DNA of 21,082 nucleotides, taken from the NCBI GenBank assembly GCA_003427395.1, contig BFEA01000621.1:150662-171743 (forward strand), in the 5' to 3' direction. Position numbers and translations under genes: made by a program. The notes beneath the pieces were generated by a model. The model saw nothing but the letters and a program-made list of their open reading frames with translations, had not been told where the DNA came from and made no database searches. Below, piece by piece: positions 8,243-16,716 of the stretch; the stretch's first letter is position 1; every line of letters begins with the position of its first letter. This DNA is from Chara braunii. Lineage: Eukaryota > Streptophyta > Charophyceae > Charales > Characeae.

Positions 8243-8566
8243 CTGTCTCTCTTAATATCCTTTTTAACATTTGTTTTTACATAAGAATCATTTGTGTTTC
8301 GCCTTAAATAATAAGTCAAAGAAGATCCGGTAAACGATGTATATGATTAAAGCACGACAGTGTTCATTTTTCAATGTTTGGCACAACGCAACTGGCTGTT
8401 CCGACTCATTCTTCAATGTTTGTCACATCTCGACTGACTATTATGACTTACAACCCTATAAGTTGTTTTTTTTCAAGAAACGTAGATGCTGAGATTCGCA
8501 CATTCTAGAAAGGGTTCTCATGAAACTCTTTTTTTTCTCTCCCCAAGTCTTCTTCTTCTTTCCTCC

Positions 8567-8570
<4 letters not shown>

Positions 8571-8638
<68 letters not shown>

Positions 8639-8639
8639 A
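8571..8639. repeat. (CT)n microsatellite 2
   Basis: A CT tract of about 69 bp with two TTT interruptions. It is in the same position of the second ~400-bp repeat unit as microsatellite 1 is in the first. Confidence 0.95.
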
Positions 8640-9297
8640 CTACCCTTTTGAACATTTGTGTTTATATACGAGTTATTTTTGTTTCATCGTGAATAGTTAA
8701 TTAAAGAAGATCTGGGAAATTACGTATCTCATGAAAGCACCTCTGTGTTACATACGAATCATTTGTGTTTCGTCGTAAATAGTTATTTAAAGAAGATCTG
8801 GGAAATGACGTATCTCATGAAAGCACCTCTGTGTTCATTCTTGAATGTTTGGCACAGCGCGACTGGCTGGCTGTTATGGCTTATAACCCTATAAGTTATC
8901 TTTTTGTAGAAAAGTAAATGTTGTAATTAGCACATTCTAGAAACGATTCTCATAAAACTAGAAAGTTTGTTAAAGAAAGAGTTCTGTAATTTTCTGGTTT
9001 GAGGCGACCGACTGTTCTTAGTAACGTCCTTGCAACCGACTATCTCTAAAAGACTAAAACTTTATTAGTGACGTCTTCGTTGTCTTGCCGGTACTCTTTC
9101 ATTTAATTAAAACAGAGATTTTGTGGAAGAATGGATTTATTAGTGTACGACGACACTTGTCGTTTGACTATTCTGAGTCATAGCCCTATAACACTTTATT
9201 TCGTAATCGACTTCGATTTTCAGGTCCTTAATTGGGCTTGGTCTCTCTTTGTAAACGAGTCTTGAGAGAGTATTCGCTTGTTTTGTTTTTTGCGCAG

Positions 9298-9778
9298 AAA
9301 TGTTTGGCAAAGCACTAGAGAAACACCGATTAGTGCAAGGAGAAGAGAGGCAAAATTTAGTAAGCATCGCCACAAGGCGTCCAACCGACCGGTGAAGTAC
9401 GTTGCAATGATCATCGATGGTATGGATCAGAGCACGACCATACTGCCACACTTTAAAAAGGTTCCAAAGGATTCGAAACTGAAAGAAGATAACTTTGTGA
9501 AAGTTCACGTGGTTGGGGCTAAGGTGTTAGGATTTTCCTCGACCACCTTTGCAACTGTTTTCTTTGACAACTTCAAATCCGATTCTAATTGCATGCTAAC
9601 TGTTCTTCATCGTTGGGTTTTTCAACTTCCTAGACCATTTCCGAGAGTCCTCTATCTCACACTTGATAACACTTCGAAAGAGAACAAGAACAAATTTGTG
9701 CTAGCATATCTCGTGTTCTTAGTAAAAATGAGAGTTAAAATTTCTTCTTGTAGGTCACATACACGAGGACATCGATGA
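9298..9778 (+). pseudogene. transposase-like gene: catalytic core with IDGMDQ and LDNTSKENKN
   Basis: After the acceptor the protein reads EMFGKALEKHRLVQGEERQ in one frame. A one-base shift near 9353 moves it to KFSKHRHKASNRPVKYVAMI, then IDGMDQSTTILPHF (IDGMDQ coded at 9413-9430), VHVVGAKVLGF, LTVLHRWVFQL, and LYLTLDNTSKENKNKFVLAY (GAT of LDN at 9665-9667). Family members carry the same order: 'IIDGMDQ...LP+F', 'K....G.......Y', 'LDNT.+ENKN'. The two Asp residues are the expected first two acids of an RNase-H-like site. The frame is lost near 9731 (ATGAGAGTTA, one extra base) just before the third motif and ends at TGA 9776-9778. Confidence 0.68.
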
Positions 9779-10106
9779 GATGTTCAACTGTTTCTCGAGA
9801 AAACTGGTTGTACAAGATGCGTTCGATCTTCCTGAGTTGCAACACATTATTAAGGAGTCATACAAGGTTAAACAAGATCATAGTGTTTACGTTGAGGAGA
9901 TGAAGAAAGCAATTGATTGTAAGTTGTACATTTAGGATCATCTACATAATGTCAATGATATTAGTTTCAATCAACATGTCCGAATCAAGCACAACGACGA
10001 CGGAGAAGTGCGCATTTGGAGCAAGCAATATCACAATTCGCAGTGGCAGTCGAACGACCGAGAAGGTCAGGACATTTTCAAGTTAGAGCCAACAAGACAA
10101 GTTTAA
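9732..10106 (+). pseudogene. transposase-like gene: GHIHEDID motif and following region
   Basis: In the third frame the reading is ELKFLLVGHIHEDIDEMFNC (GGT of GH at 9753-9755), FSRKLVVQDAFDLPELQHII, YVEEMKKAIDCKLYI, TAG at 9933-9935, DHLHNVNDISFNQHVRIKHN, WSKQYHNSQWQ, ending at TAA 10104-10106. GHxHEDID directly after the LDN block is the third motif of this family, with His/Glu/Asp residues fit for metal binding. The family shows Trp at the TAG position ('W+...L..+....F..F++'), so TAG probably arose from TGG. Some remnant coding continues past 10106 (KFKVGDDVLF near 10240) up to the inverted duplication. Confidence 0.65.
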
Positions 10107-10284
10107 GCTTCGCCAAAGCATGCAATCCGATCTTTGAAAGCCAAATTCCGACTTACTTGTCGAGGTGAGTACGAGAGGTGTGAGAAGGTTGGCAGAAGTG
10201 AAGGTCATGTTCGTAATCGACAAACGGGAGGATCTTCAAAATTCAAGGTCGGCGATGATGTACTTTTCATTGCGGCCTTGACGG

Positions 10285-10560
10285 ACACGCTCGTAGTGCG
10301 ATGAAAGTGTTGACCTCGAGATCGTCGTACTTTCCGTCTCTTTCCTCTCGGAACTGTCTGCTCTTGCGTGCGCCGATGTAGATGGGTCTCTTATGAGGGA
10401 AAAAATCATCCCAACGTTGATCGAAACCATCAGCGGTTGATAAAACTTTTTCACCTGCTCTGCTGACATCAACTTCGATAAAGGGTCACACGAAAGACTC
10501 TTTGAGATTTTTGTCCTCAAGGTCGAGTGTTTCCTGCGTTATTATGTTGTGGGGTTGAGC
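10285..10560 (-). repeat. inverted duplication, left arm (reversed copy of transposase-like C-terminal coding)
   Basis: The reverse complement of this arm matches about 10690-10964 with only a handful of differences over roughly 260 bp. It covers the segment coding GEEVLSTADGFDQHWDDFF. The minus-strand reading found here is only the mirror of the plus-strand coding in the right arm. Confidence 0.88.
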
Positions 10561-10601
10561 ATAATACGACAAACCTTGTCGTATTATGCTCAACCCCACA
10601 A
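10547..10601. repeat. perfect 26-bp inverted repeat with 3-nt loop
   Basis: Positions 10547-10572 are the exact reverse complement of 10576-10601, with ACC between them. The core is AGCATAATACGACAA. It lies at the centre of the larger inverted duplication and would give a very stable cruciform or RNA hairpin. Confidence 0.95.
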
Positions 10602-10615
10602 TAAGTTCATAGCAA

Positions 10616-10782
10616 TGCAGGAAACACTCGACCTTGAGGACAATAATCTTAAAGAGTCTTTCGTGTGACCCTCTATCGAAGTTGATGTCAACCCCACAAC
10701 ATAGTAACGCAGGAAACACTCGACCTTGAGGACAAAAATCTCAAAGAGTCTTTCGTGTGACCCTCTATCGAAGTTGATGTCA
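10616..10782. repeat. 75-bp direct repeat pair inside the foldback
   Basis: 10616-10690 and 10708-10782 are near identical, from 'gcaggaaacactcgacc' to 'gaagttgatgtca'. A third copy is present inverted in the left arm near 10466-10540. Confidence 0.85.
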
Positions 10783-10964
10783 GCAGAGCAGGTGAAGAAG
10801 TTTTATCAACCGCTGATGGTTTCGATCAACATTGGGATGATTTTTTCCCTCATAAGAGACCCGTCTACATCTACGCACACAAGAGCAGACAGTTCCGAGA
10901 GGACAGAGACGGAAAGTACGACGATCTCGAGGTCAACACTGTCATCGCACTCCGAGCTTATCCG
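10690..10964 (+). repeat. inverted duplication, right arm
   Basis: This is the partner of 10285-10560. It keeps the coding orientation of the transposase-like gene and runs on into the rest of that gene, so it is probably the original copy and the left arm the reversed duplicate. Confidence 0.88.
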
Positions 10965-11261
10965 GGGCAGGAAGAGAGAGGCAAACCTCACCACATTGGC
11001 AAGGTTGTCGAACTACTAGCAGATAAACATTTCAAAGTCGCTTAGTTTGCACAATGTAAGAAAAGAGAGGGTTACTATCCTCAGTTCAAGACAAATCCTC
11101 AAGGAAAGACTACAAGAGGGCCTTCCGAGGACGTCTACGACTGGAGCTGCGGCGTTTTTTGTTACAACTTTCAACTTAAGGCATACACGACCCTTTTTTC
11201 GCAGACCAGACAAAAGATATCCGAGATGTTAAATTCAATGGGAACGGAGGATGTTGACTAG
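10762..11261 (+). pseudogene. transposase-like gene: C-terminal part
   Basis: One frame reads VSRAGEEVLSTADGFDQHWD, RPVYIYAHKSRQFREDRDGK, LEVNTVIALRAYPGQEERGK, HHIGKVVELLADKHFKVA, TAG at 11043-11045, FAQCKKREGYYPQFKTNPQG, TRGPSEDVYDWSCGVFCYNF, and ends MGTEDVD with TAG at 11259-11261. The stretch with V..ALRA...........IGKV resembles the start of small chromatin-reader folds such as BAH, and the family keeps 'v.WF......Y.P.++' at the TAG, where Trp is expected. The last stop could be the natural end. Confidence 0.6.
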
Positions 11262-11953
11262 GAACACCTTCTAGGAACCCATTGTTTCGGAGGTTGTCAG
11301 AGAGTCATCGCGATTAAGGTGATTTTTGGTTTCACAACAGAGCAAGTTTCATTTTGTCACTGTTGACCAGATTATCTTAGTTTAGTCGTTAGTGGTTATT
11401 AATTCCTTGTAAATTTTGTACATCAGTAGGTCGTAGTTCGCGTAACCCCGTTTGACCAGGAATGTGTGGCCAACCTTTGTTGTTTTGGCGATCTGTTTCA
11501 TTGCATTTCACGTATTTTTACTTTCCGATTTTGAAAATTCGAAAATTGACTGAAGATTTGTGGTTCGAGTTTCAACTATTCGAAGCATTTACAACTCCAA
11601 ATATTTTTCTTTTACGTTTCTTTAGAGAAAACTTTTGTTCGTCATTCTTTTATTATCTTCCCTCCGTTTTGTTTTTTCAATGCATTTTGCTCAGCAAAGG
11701 GTGCGAAATGAGCAACTTGTTAACGAAACTTGTTTTTCATTTTTTTGTTGTAGTCTTTTTTAGGACATTTCGCTTTGTCATGCAATATTTGACAAAAACA
11801 TTTATAATATGAAAGACTGACGATGCGGGTTTGTAAAATCAAGTTTTGTTGGAATTCTGTTTTTTTTTCAATTATCATGAATTTAAATTTAAAGATCTGT
11901 AGTATCATATTCAAATCTTTAAACTTTTTAATAATGTTCAATTTGCTGAACCT
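11262..11953. other. AT-rich non-coding stretch
   Basis: No gene seen. The sequence is T-rich with short accidental readings (for example a Phe-rich one at 11462-11812). It may hold the unseen 3' end of the transposase-like element; I found no terminal inverted repeat. Confidence 0.6.
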
Positions 11954-12089
11954 GAGTTGCTCGAAGGGTACGAAAAATTTTTCGTCATGTTTAAGATGTT
12001 GCAGTTCTAAAAGGAAAAAGGAAGCTTATTACATCAAACGTGACACGAGAAGTGTCACCGAAAGCGTCTTTCATTTTCTTTGTATTTAG

Positions 12090-12583
12090 CTAGGTTGTTT
12101 TATCGGACGTCCGGGACCACCCTGACTGTCCGGGACGTCCGACCGGACGTCTGGTCGGACGTCGGACCGGACAGGGGATGTCCGACCTAGCGCAAAAAAA
12201 AAAAAAAAAAATCATGTGGCTTCTACCTTGCATAAGGTGTATGCCACCAAAATTTTGGCTTATTAGAGCCTGTAGAAAAAAAAGATAAAAATCTTCAAAG
12301 ATTATAATCCCCACCTATACCCCTCCTATCCCCACCAACACCCTTCGTACCCCCCCCTCCCACCCCAGATAGCACCCTATCACCAAATGCTCAGAAAATT
12401 CTGAATTTTTTTATGGGGGGTCTCTATGGCATGCGCAACACTGTCATAATTTTTTATTTTTTATTTTTATTTTTTTTTCTAGTGTCAAAAGGTCGTTGTC
12501 CTGAAATCTTGATGACGGGGGTGCCCTACGTCCGGGGAGACGTTCGGGGGAGACGTCCGATCTCCGGACCATTGGTAACATAA
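12090..12583. mobile_element. hAT-like non-autonomous insertion with 8-bp target duplication
   Basis: The sequence is absent from tandem copy 2 at the matching place and is flanked by GTATTTAG at 12082-12089 and 12584-12591. An 8-bp duplication is typical of hAT elements. Ends are CTAGGTTGTTTTATCGGACG on the left and, reversed, TTATGTTACCAATGG on the right, so the terminal repeat is weak (about 5 of the first 7 bases). Both ends are rich in CGGACGTCC-like words (12103-12180 and 12530-12568), as in hAT subterminal repeats. The middle has an A18 run near 12194, a C-rich stretch 12310-12366 and no coding capacity, so it would need a transposase from elsewhere. Confidence 0.7.
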
Positions 12584-12594
12584 GTATTTAGGGT

Positions 12595-13060
12595 AAAACA
12601 GTGATTGATTTTTCGAACGCTTATTGTGCCCTAAGCTAGTTGTCGATTGACAAATCATATGTCTTAACGTTTTGATACAATTTTTATTTTTTTAAGTTAT
12701 AGGGCTATAATTTCATCAGTCTTTGATAACAAATTTTCAACGATGTAATATGCGTTTTTAGGGTTTTAAACACTTGACACATTACCTTCTAAAATTTCGA
12801 GGACTTTCAGTTTTCTAACGTTTAGGCGAAAACAGTGATAATTTTTCGAATGTTTGTCGTGCCCTAAGCTTAGCTGTCGATAAACAAATCATTTGTCTTA
12901 ACGTTTTCAACCAACTTTTATTTTTTAAGTTATAGGACTTTAAAATGCTCTTACAATGCTCAGTTTATGAGATCAAATTTTTCGATGTTGTACTTTGCGT
13001 TTATAGGCCAATAAACATTCGATAAATTGAAAACAAAAATTCATATGTCACTCATTTATT
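12595..13060. repeat. ~233-bp direct repeat pair within tandem copy 1
   Basis: 'aaaacagtgat' followed by 'ttttcgaa' and 'gccctaagct' starts at 12595 and again at 12829. Both units have an 'aagttatagg' core and a 'atgcg/ttgcgttta(t)agg' segment. The same pair is present in copy 2 at 13935 and 14167. Confidence 0.8.
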
Positions 13061-13794
13061 TTTGAACACTCGTTATAGGTCTATGGTTACAAATGAATAG
13101 CGTTCAAATTTCAAACGAATTTCAAGCGTTAGTTCAAATTCTAGCGGAATTCTGCTATTTTTTTATTATCCAGTGATTTGTGTTATAGGTCTACAACGTC
13201 ATGTTTGAATTTCCTTAAATTTTCGTTATGGTCGAATTTGGTCAATTGCATCGGCTCGACTTTTGAAAATTTGAAATCAGTTCCCACTGACAGTTTTTTG
13301 CTCTGCTCTAGATCTCGAAATTTTACTACCTTTGTTTTCAAGTTTCTCTTTCCGCCTTATTGTAAGCACAAAGAACGGGATTACCAACCGATTTGTTTGG
13401 TTTACAAAATTTTTGTTTAGTTTTTACGTCCGTGGATTTGGTTTCGGAAAAAACTCTACTATTCGCATACAAAAAACTACATTTTTTGTACACTACTAAC
13501 TGGTTGATTCGACATTCACTAAAATCTTCATAAATTAGAGACCTTTTCGTCAACCGTTACTAGGAGTCGCATGTTCGCTTCGAAAATTGACTCTTTTCTT
13601 AACTGTGTCGTCGAGCTTGAGTATATAATAGTTTGTAAGTTTTTTTTTAATGACATTTGCGCAGGAAACGACGTGAATTTGACCATTGGTTCTCACAATT
13701 GTTTTTCTCTCGCTTTTGTTTTCCTGTCTTTAGGATTTCTCTAGTTTTGGTATGTTTCTCTGGTTTTCACGAATCCAATGTTTTTGTTAAATCT

Positions 13795-15110
13795 GAGTTG
13801 CTCGAAGGGTACAAAAAATTCCTCGTCATGTTTAAGGGGGTGTAGTTCTAAAACGAAAAAGGAATCTTCTTACATCAAACGTGATACGAGAAATGTCCCA
13901 GAAAAAAAACTTTCGTTTTTCTTTCATTTAGGAAAAAACAGTGATCATTTTTCGAACGCTTATTATTCCCCTAAGCTTAGTTGTTGATTAACAAATCATG
14001 TGTCCTTACGCTTTCGAACCAACTTTTATTTTTCCAAGTTAGAGGGCTTTAAGTTGATCAGTTTATGTTAACAAAATTTTCAATATTGTGTTATGCATTT
14101 TTAGGAATGTAAACACTTGACAAATTACCTACTAAAATTTCCGGGTCTTTTTGTTGCGTTTAAGCGAAAACAGTGATCATTTTCCGAACTCTTATGCTCT
14201 AAGCTTAGCAGTCGATTGACAAATCATTTATCTTTACGTTGTCAACCAACTTTTTGTTTTTAAGTTATAGGGCTATAAGTCACTCTGTTTATGAGATCAA
14301 TTTTTTCAATGTTGTATTATGCGTTTACAGGGTTTTAAACACTTGGCAGATTATCGACTAAATTCATATGTCATTCGTTCATTTTTCACTACTCGTTATA
14401 TGCCTATAATTCCAAATGCATAGCGTTCGAATTTCAATAGAAATCCAAAGGGTAATTCAAATTTCAGCGGAATTGTGTTGTTTTTTTTTTTTTTCAAGAA
14501 ATTTATGTTATAGGTTTATAACGTCATATTTGGATTTCTGTTAATTTTCATAGTAGTCGAATTTGGTCAATCATAGCTACTCGGCTTCTGAAGATTTGAT
14601 ATTAGTTCCCAATAATAATTTTTTGCTTTTCTCTCGATCTCGGAATTTTACTACCTTTGTTTCCAAGCTTTTATTTCCTTGTTATTATAAGTGCAAAGAA
14701 CGAGGATAACCAATCCGTCTTTTTGGTTTAAAAGGTTTTTGGTTAGTTTTTACGTCCTTAGATTTGGTTCCGGGAATGATTCTACTATTTGCATACAAAA
14801 AACTACATTTCTTGTGCACTGCTAACTGGCCGTTTCGACATCCACTAGAATCTTCATAAATTGGAGACCTTTCCGTCAGCCGTGACTAGGAGTCGCGTGT
14901 TCTCTTCTAAAATGAGTTTTTTTTTTCAACTGTGTGGTCGAACTTGAATATGTATTAGTTTTTACGACGTTTTTAATGACATTTGGGGAGGAAACGATAC
15001 AAATTTGACCATTAGTTCTCAAAAAATGTTATGTGTCACTTTTGTTTTTTTGTCTGTAGGATTTATATGGTTTTGGTCTGTTTCTCTGGTTTTCACGAAT
15101 CCTCTGTTCT
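13795..15110. repeat. 1.3-kb tandem unit, copy 2
   Basis: Direct copy of 11954-13794 without the insertion. It ends near 'ttttcacgaatcctctgttc', matching the end of copy 1 at 'ttttcacgaatccaatg'. Short readings such as the one at 13778-13987 have a relative in copy 1 only because the DNA is duplicated. Confidence 0.8.
13935..14355. repeat. ~232-bp direct repeat pair within tandem copy 2
   Basis: Units begin at 13935 and 14167 with the same landmarks as the pair in copy 1, so the inner duplication came before the outer one. Confidence 0.78.
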
Positions 15111-15128
15111 ACCTAAAATAATGACGCG

Positions 15129-15242
15129 CGGCTGCTAAGCGACGAAGCGCCGCCGTTTCTTTTTTTTACGGCGGTACTGCTTGACGAAGCACTGCCGTTT
15201 CTTTTTCTTACGGTGGTACGCACGACGACGCGCTGCCATTTT
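15129..15242. repeat. short GC-rich tandem repeat (about 46 bp, 2.5 copies)
   Basis: The unit 'gacgaagc(g/a)c(c/t)gccgtttctttt' followed by 'tacggcggtac' occurs near 15141 and 15183, with a partial third copy near 15224. It marks a change from AT-rich to GC-richer DNA. Confidence 0.65.
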
Positions 15243-16410
15243 TCGACGAGGGTTCAACATGGGAATAAGATTGTGGCACAAGAGTGGGACGTGTGGTGCG
15301 ACAGTGGGGGTTTCTTTTACGGCACGAAAATGTTTTTTGTTGCAGCGTGGCGTCTGCTTTTCTTGATGAAGGTGTACTACCATTGGTGTGTACGGCAGCA
15401 GAAGTGTGACATGGTGGTGGTTGACGGCATGCGACGGTACGAAATCTGAGCGCGACGGGCGGGTTTATTTTTTTATGCGGCATATGAGATTAATGTTTTG
15501 TAGTTGGGACTACCCAACACTTGAGGCAGTGGGAATGGACTACTTGGGGGTGTCTGGGTTCAGTTAGGACTGACGTGGGACGCGGACGGTCGTTTGCAAC
15601 TGTCTCGACGCATGCGGTTTTGAGATTCGACATCGGTTTTATTTTTTTTTAGAATTGTGGTGGAAACGGTTTTCGACTCAATAGTCATTCGACGAAGTGT
15701 TTGACAGCATGGGACCACCTGGAACCACGTGGGACTATCTGGGATTGCTTAGGACCAGTTGGGACTGGCGTAGTACCAGACTGAGTGTTTTTGTAGGATG
15801 CATGCGACTCGTCGTCTTCACGCTTGGGCTACCACGGGTAAGGCGTGCGAGTGAGAGGTGGTTTGATCAGGATTTTCCTTGAGACTACAACTTTTGGCGG
15901 CACACACGGCTTGTTGGTAGGCTTTCTTGAGTGAGCCAGGACACTTCTTCGGCACCACTTTACTCAAGGTCAATGGACGACTCAGACTCCCTTCACACCT
16001 GTGTGCACCCATACATTGCTTGACCCTTTTGCTTTGAATGTTCAGGGGAAAAGGTTGAGTGGGGTTGTGGGCGTCATGCATGAGTGAAAAGGTGGGTCTG
16101 ACGTGAGTAGTGAGACTTCACTTGTCTTCTTTTGATTGTGTTGTCTGGGTGGCGTGCATGTGAGTAAAAAGACTATGTATGAAAGTGAGACAAAATGTTA
16201 TTTGACAAACTGACAGAGAGTTTCGCCTCCTCCTCTTTTTCCTTTCGTCAGTGAGTTGGGTGAACTTGCTTGCTATTTTGAAGGATAATCGATGGGTGCC
16301 GTGAGAAAAGGAATTTTGAAAACAGAAAGAGACTCAAAGCATAATAAATTTAACTCTTCCCAAAGAAACCCGTTCTATTCCGAATGACCTTCTTATTTGC
16401 GCCTGTCCGA
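15243..16410. other. non-coding stretch with degenerate GGGACNACNTGG words
   Basis: No convincing gene. Between about 15505 and 15775 short words such as 'gggaccacctggaacc', 'gggactatctggga' and 'agttgggactgg' recur loosely, suggesting a decayed satellite. Readings on either strand here are short and lack domain features. Confidence 0.5.
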
Positions 16411-16503
16411 ATGAGTTTTTATCTCTCGCTCTTGACTTTTCTTTTCGTCCAAGTTACCGTTTCGCAAGAGGGGACGAGTGATCTGATTCCGGACGGAGTC
16501 TGA
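16411..16503 (+). pseudogene. short reading with a signal-like hydrophobic start
   Basis: ATG 16411 gives MSFYLSLLTFLFVQVTVSQE and stops at 16501-16503 after SDLIPDGV. The start looks like a secretion signal but is only 30 codons. The frame continues past the stop as GLPLSRKCLGQGFVALGADP with another stop later, so this may be the decayed front end of the polymerase-like fragment rather than a secreted peptide. Confidence 0.25.
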
Positions 16504-16716
16504 GGGCTCCCTCTCTCTAGGAAGTGTCTGGGGCAGGGGTTCGTTGCTTTAGGAGCCGACCCTGTTATCGACCCAGAGTGGACCATCTTCGACGAGGGGG
16601 TACTTTGATGTCGTGGAGGAGTCAACCGGACTTCTAAGATCCGAGTCTCGTACTCGGGCGAGGAGGAGGAGTACCCCAGACCACTTCCTAGAGGGTTGGG
16701 CGTGTTATGAAAAAGG

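Larger units (their letters stand above)
8140..8960. repeat. two tandem ~400-bp intronic units, one with an inner duplication
   Basis: Each unit runs: CT tract, 'aacatttgtttttacata', 'gaatcatttgtgtttcg', 'aaagaagatc(c/t)gg', 'gtttggcaca(a/g)cgc(a/g)actggctg', 'aaccctataagtt', 'gcacattctagaaa', 'ctcatgaaact'. Unit 1 spans about 8140-8530, unit 2 about 8531-8960. Unit 2 has a sub-duplication of about 95 bp (near 8660-8745 and 8750-8835). A worn third piece with 'gccctataac' lies near 9150-9200. Confidence 0.75.
8116..9297 (+). other. intron of the transposase-like gene, built of tandem repeats
   Basis: The donor is GTAATG at 8116 and the acceptor is a T-rich tract ending TTTTTTGCGCAG at 9297. 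Joining preserves the protein pattern on both sides (phase 1). The intron is about 1.18 kb and consists largely of a roughly 400-bp unit present twice, each with a CT tract. Confidence 0.6.
6783..11261 (+). pseudogene. transposase-like gene of an uncharacterised eukaryotic family (DUF7869-type), intron-containing, degraded (overall extent)
   Basis: Successive plus-strand blocks make up one protein: a short first exon, a basic then very acidic N-terminus, a Cys-rich segment, a middle with WLxxY-like and MPNSDQFHL strings, a catalytic-type core with IDGMDQ, LDNTSKENKN and GHIHEDID, and a C-terminal part ending near 11261. From memory these three motifs mark a widespread eukaryotic protein family of unknown function that behaves like transposases. 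I infer an RNase-H-like fold with D, D and H/E/D acid residues. Breaks: in-frame stops at 7129, 7860, 8091, 9933, 10104 and 11043, frameshifts near 7774, 9353 and 9731, and an inverted duplication at 10285-10964. It starts 28 bp after the GT array and is divergent to the methylase gene. Terminal repeats were not found. Confidence 0.65.
11954..13794. repeat. 1.34-kb tandem unit, copy 1 (carries a 494-bp insertion)
   Basis: It starts 'gagttgctcgaagggtac' and ends 'ctctggttttcacgaatcc...'. Copy 2 starts with the same string at 13795. Shared landmarks: 'catcaaacgtga(c/t)acgaga', 'aaacagtgat...tttttcgaa', 'ggagtcgc(a/g)tgttc', 'gaccatt(g/a)gttctca'. Removing the insertion leaves about 1.34 kb, close to copy 2. 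Confidence 0.8.

Noticed and set aside
8137-8319. Arg/Glu-rich minus reading and Ser/Leu-rich plus reading near the CT tracts
   Set aside because: Produced by the dinucleotide tracts.
10236-10520. Minus-strand reading nearly identical to one at 10726-11019
   Set aside because: Both are the wrong frame of an inverted duplication; the coding frame at 10762-11261 fits the transposase-like family instead.
11823-13987. Two similar short proteins (SCSKGTK...) at 11823-12089 and 13778-13987
   Set aside because: Similarity comes from the tandem DNA duplication; no start context, no conserved codon pattern, different lengths.
15135-15383. Lys/Arg-rich minus-strand reading
   Set aside because: Low-complexity translation of TTTCTTTTT repeats.
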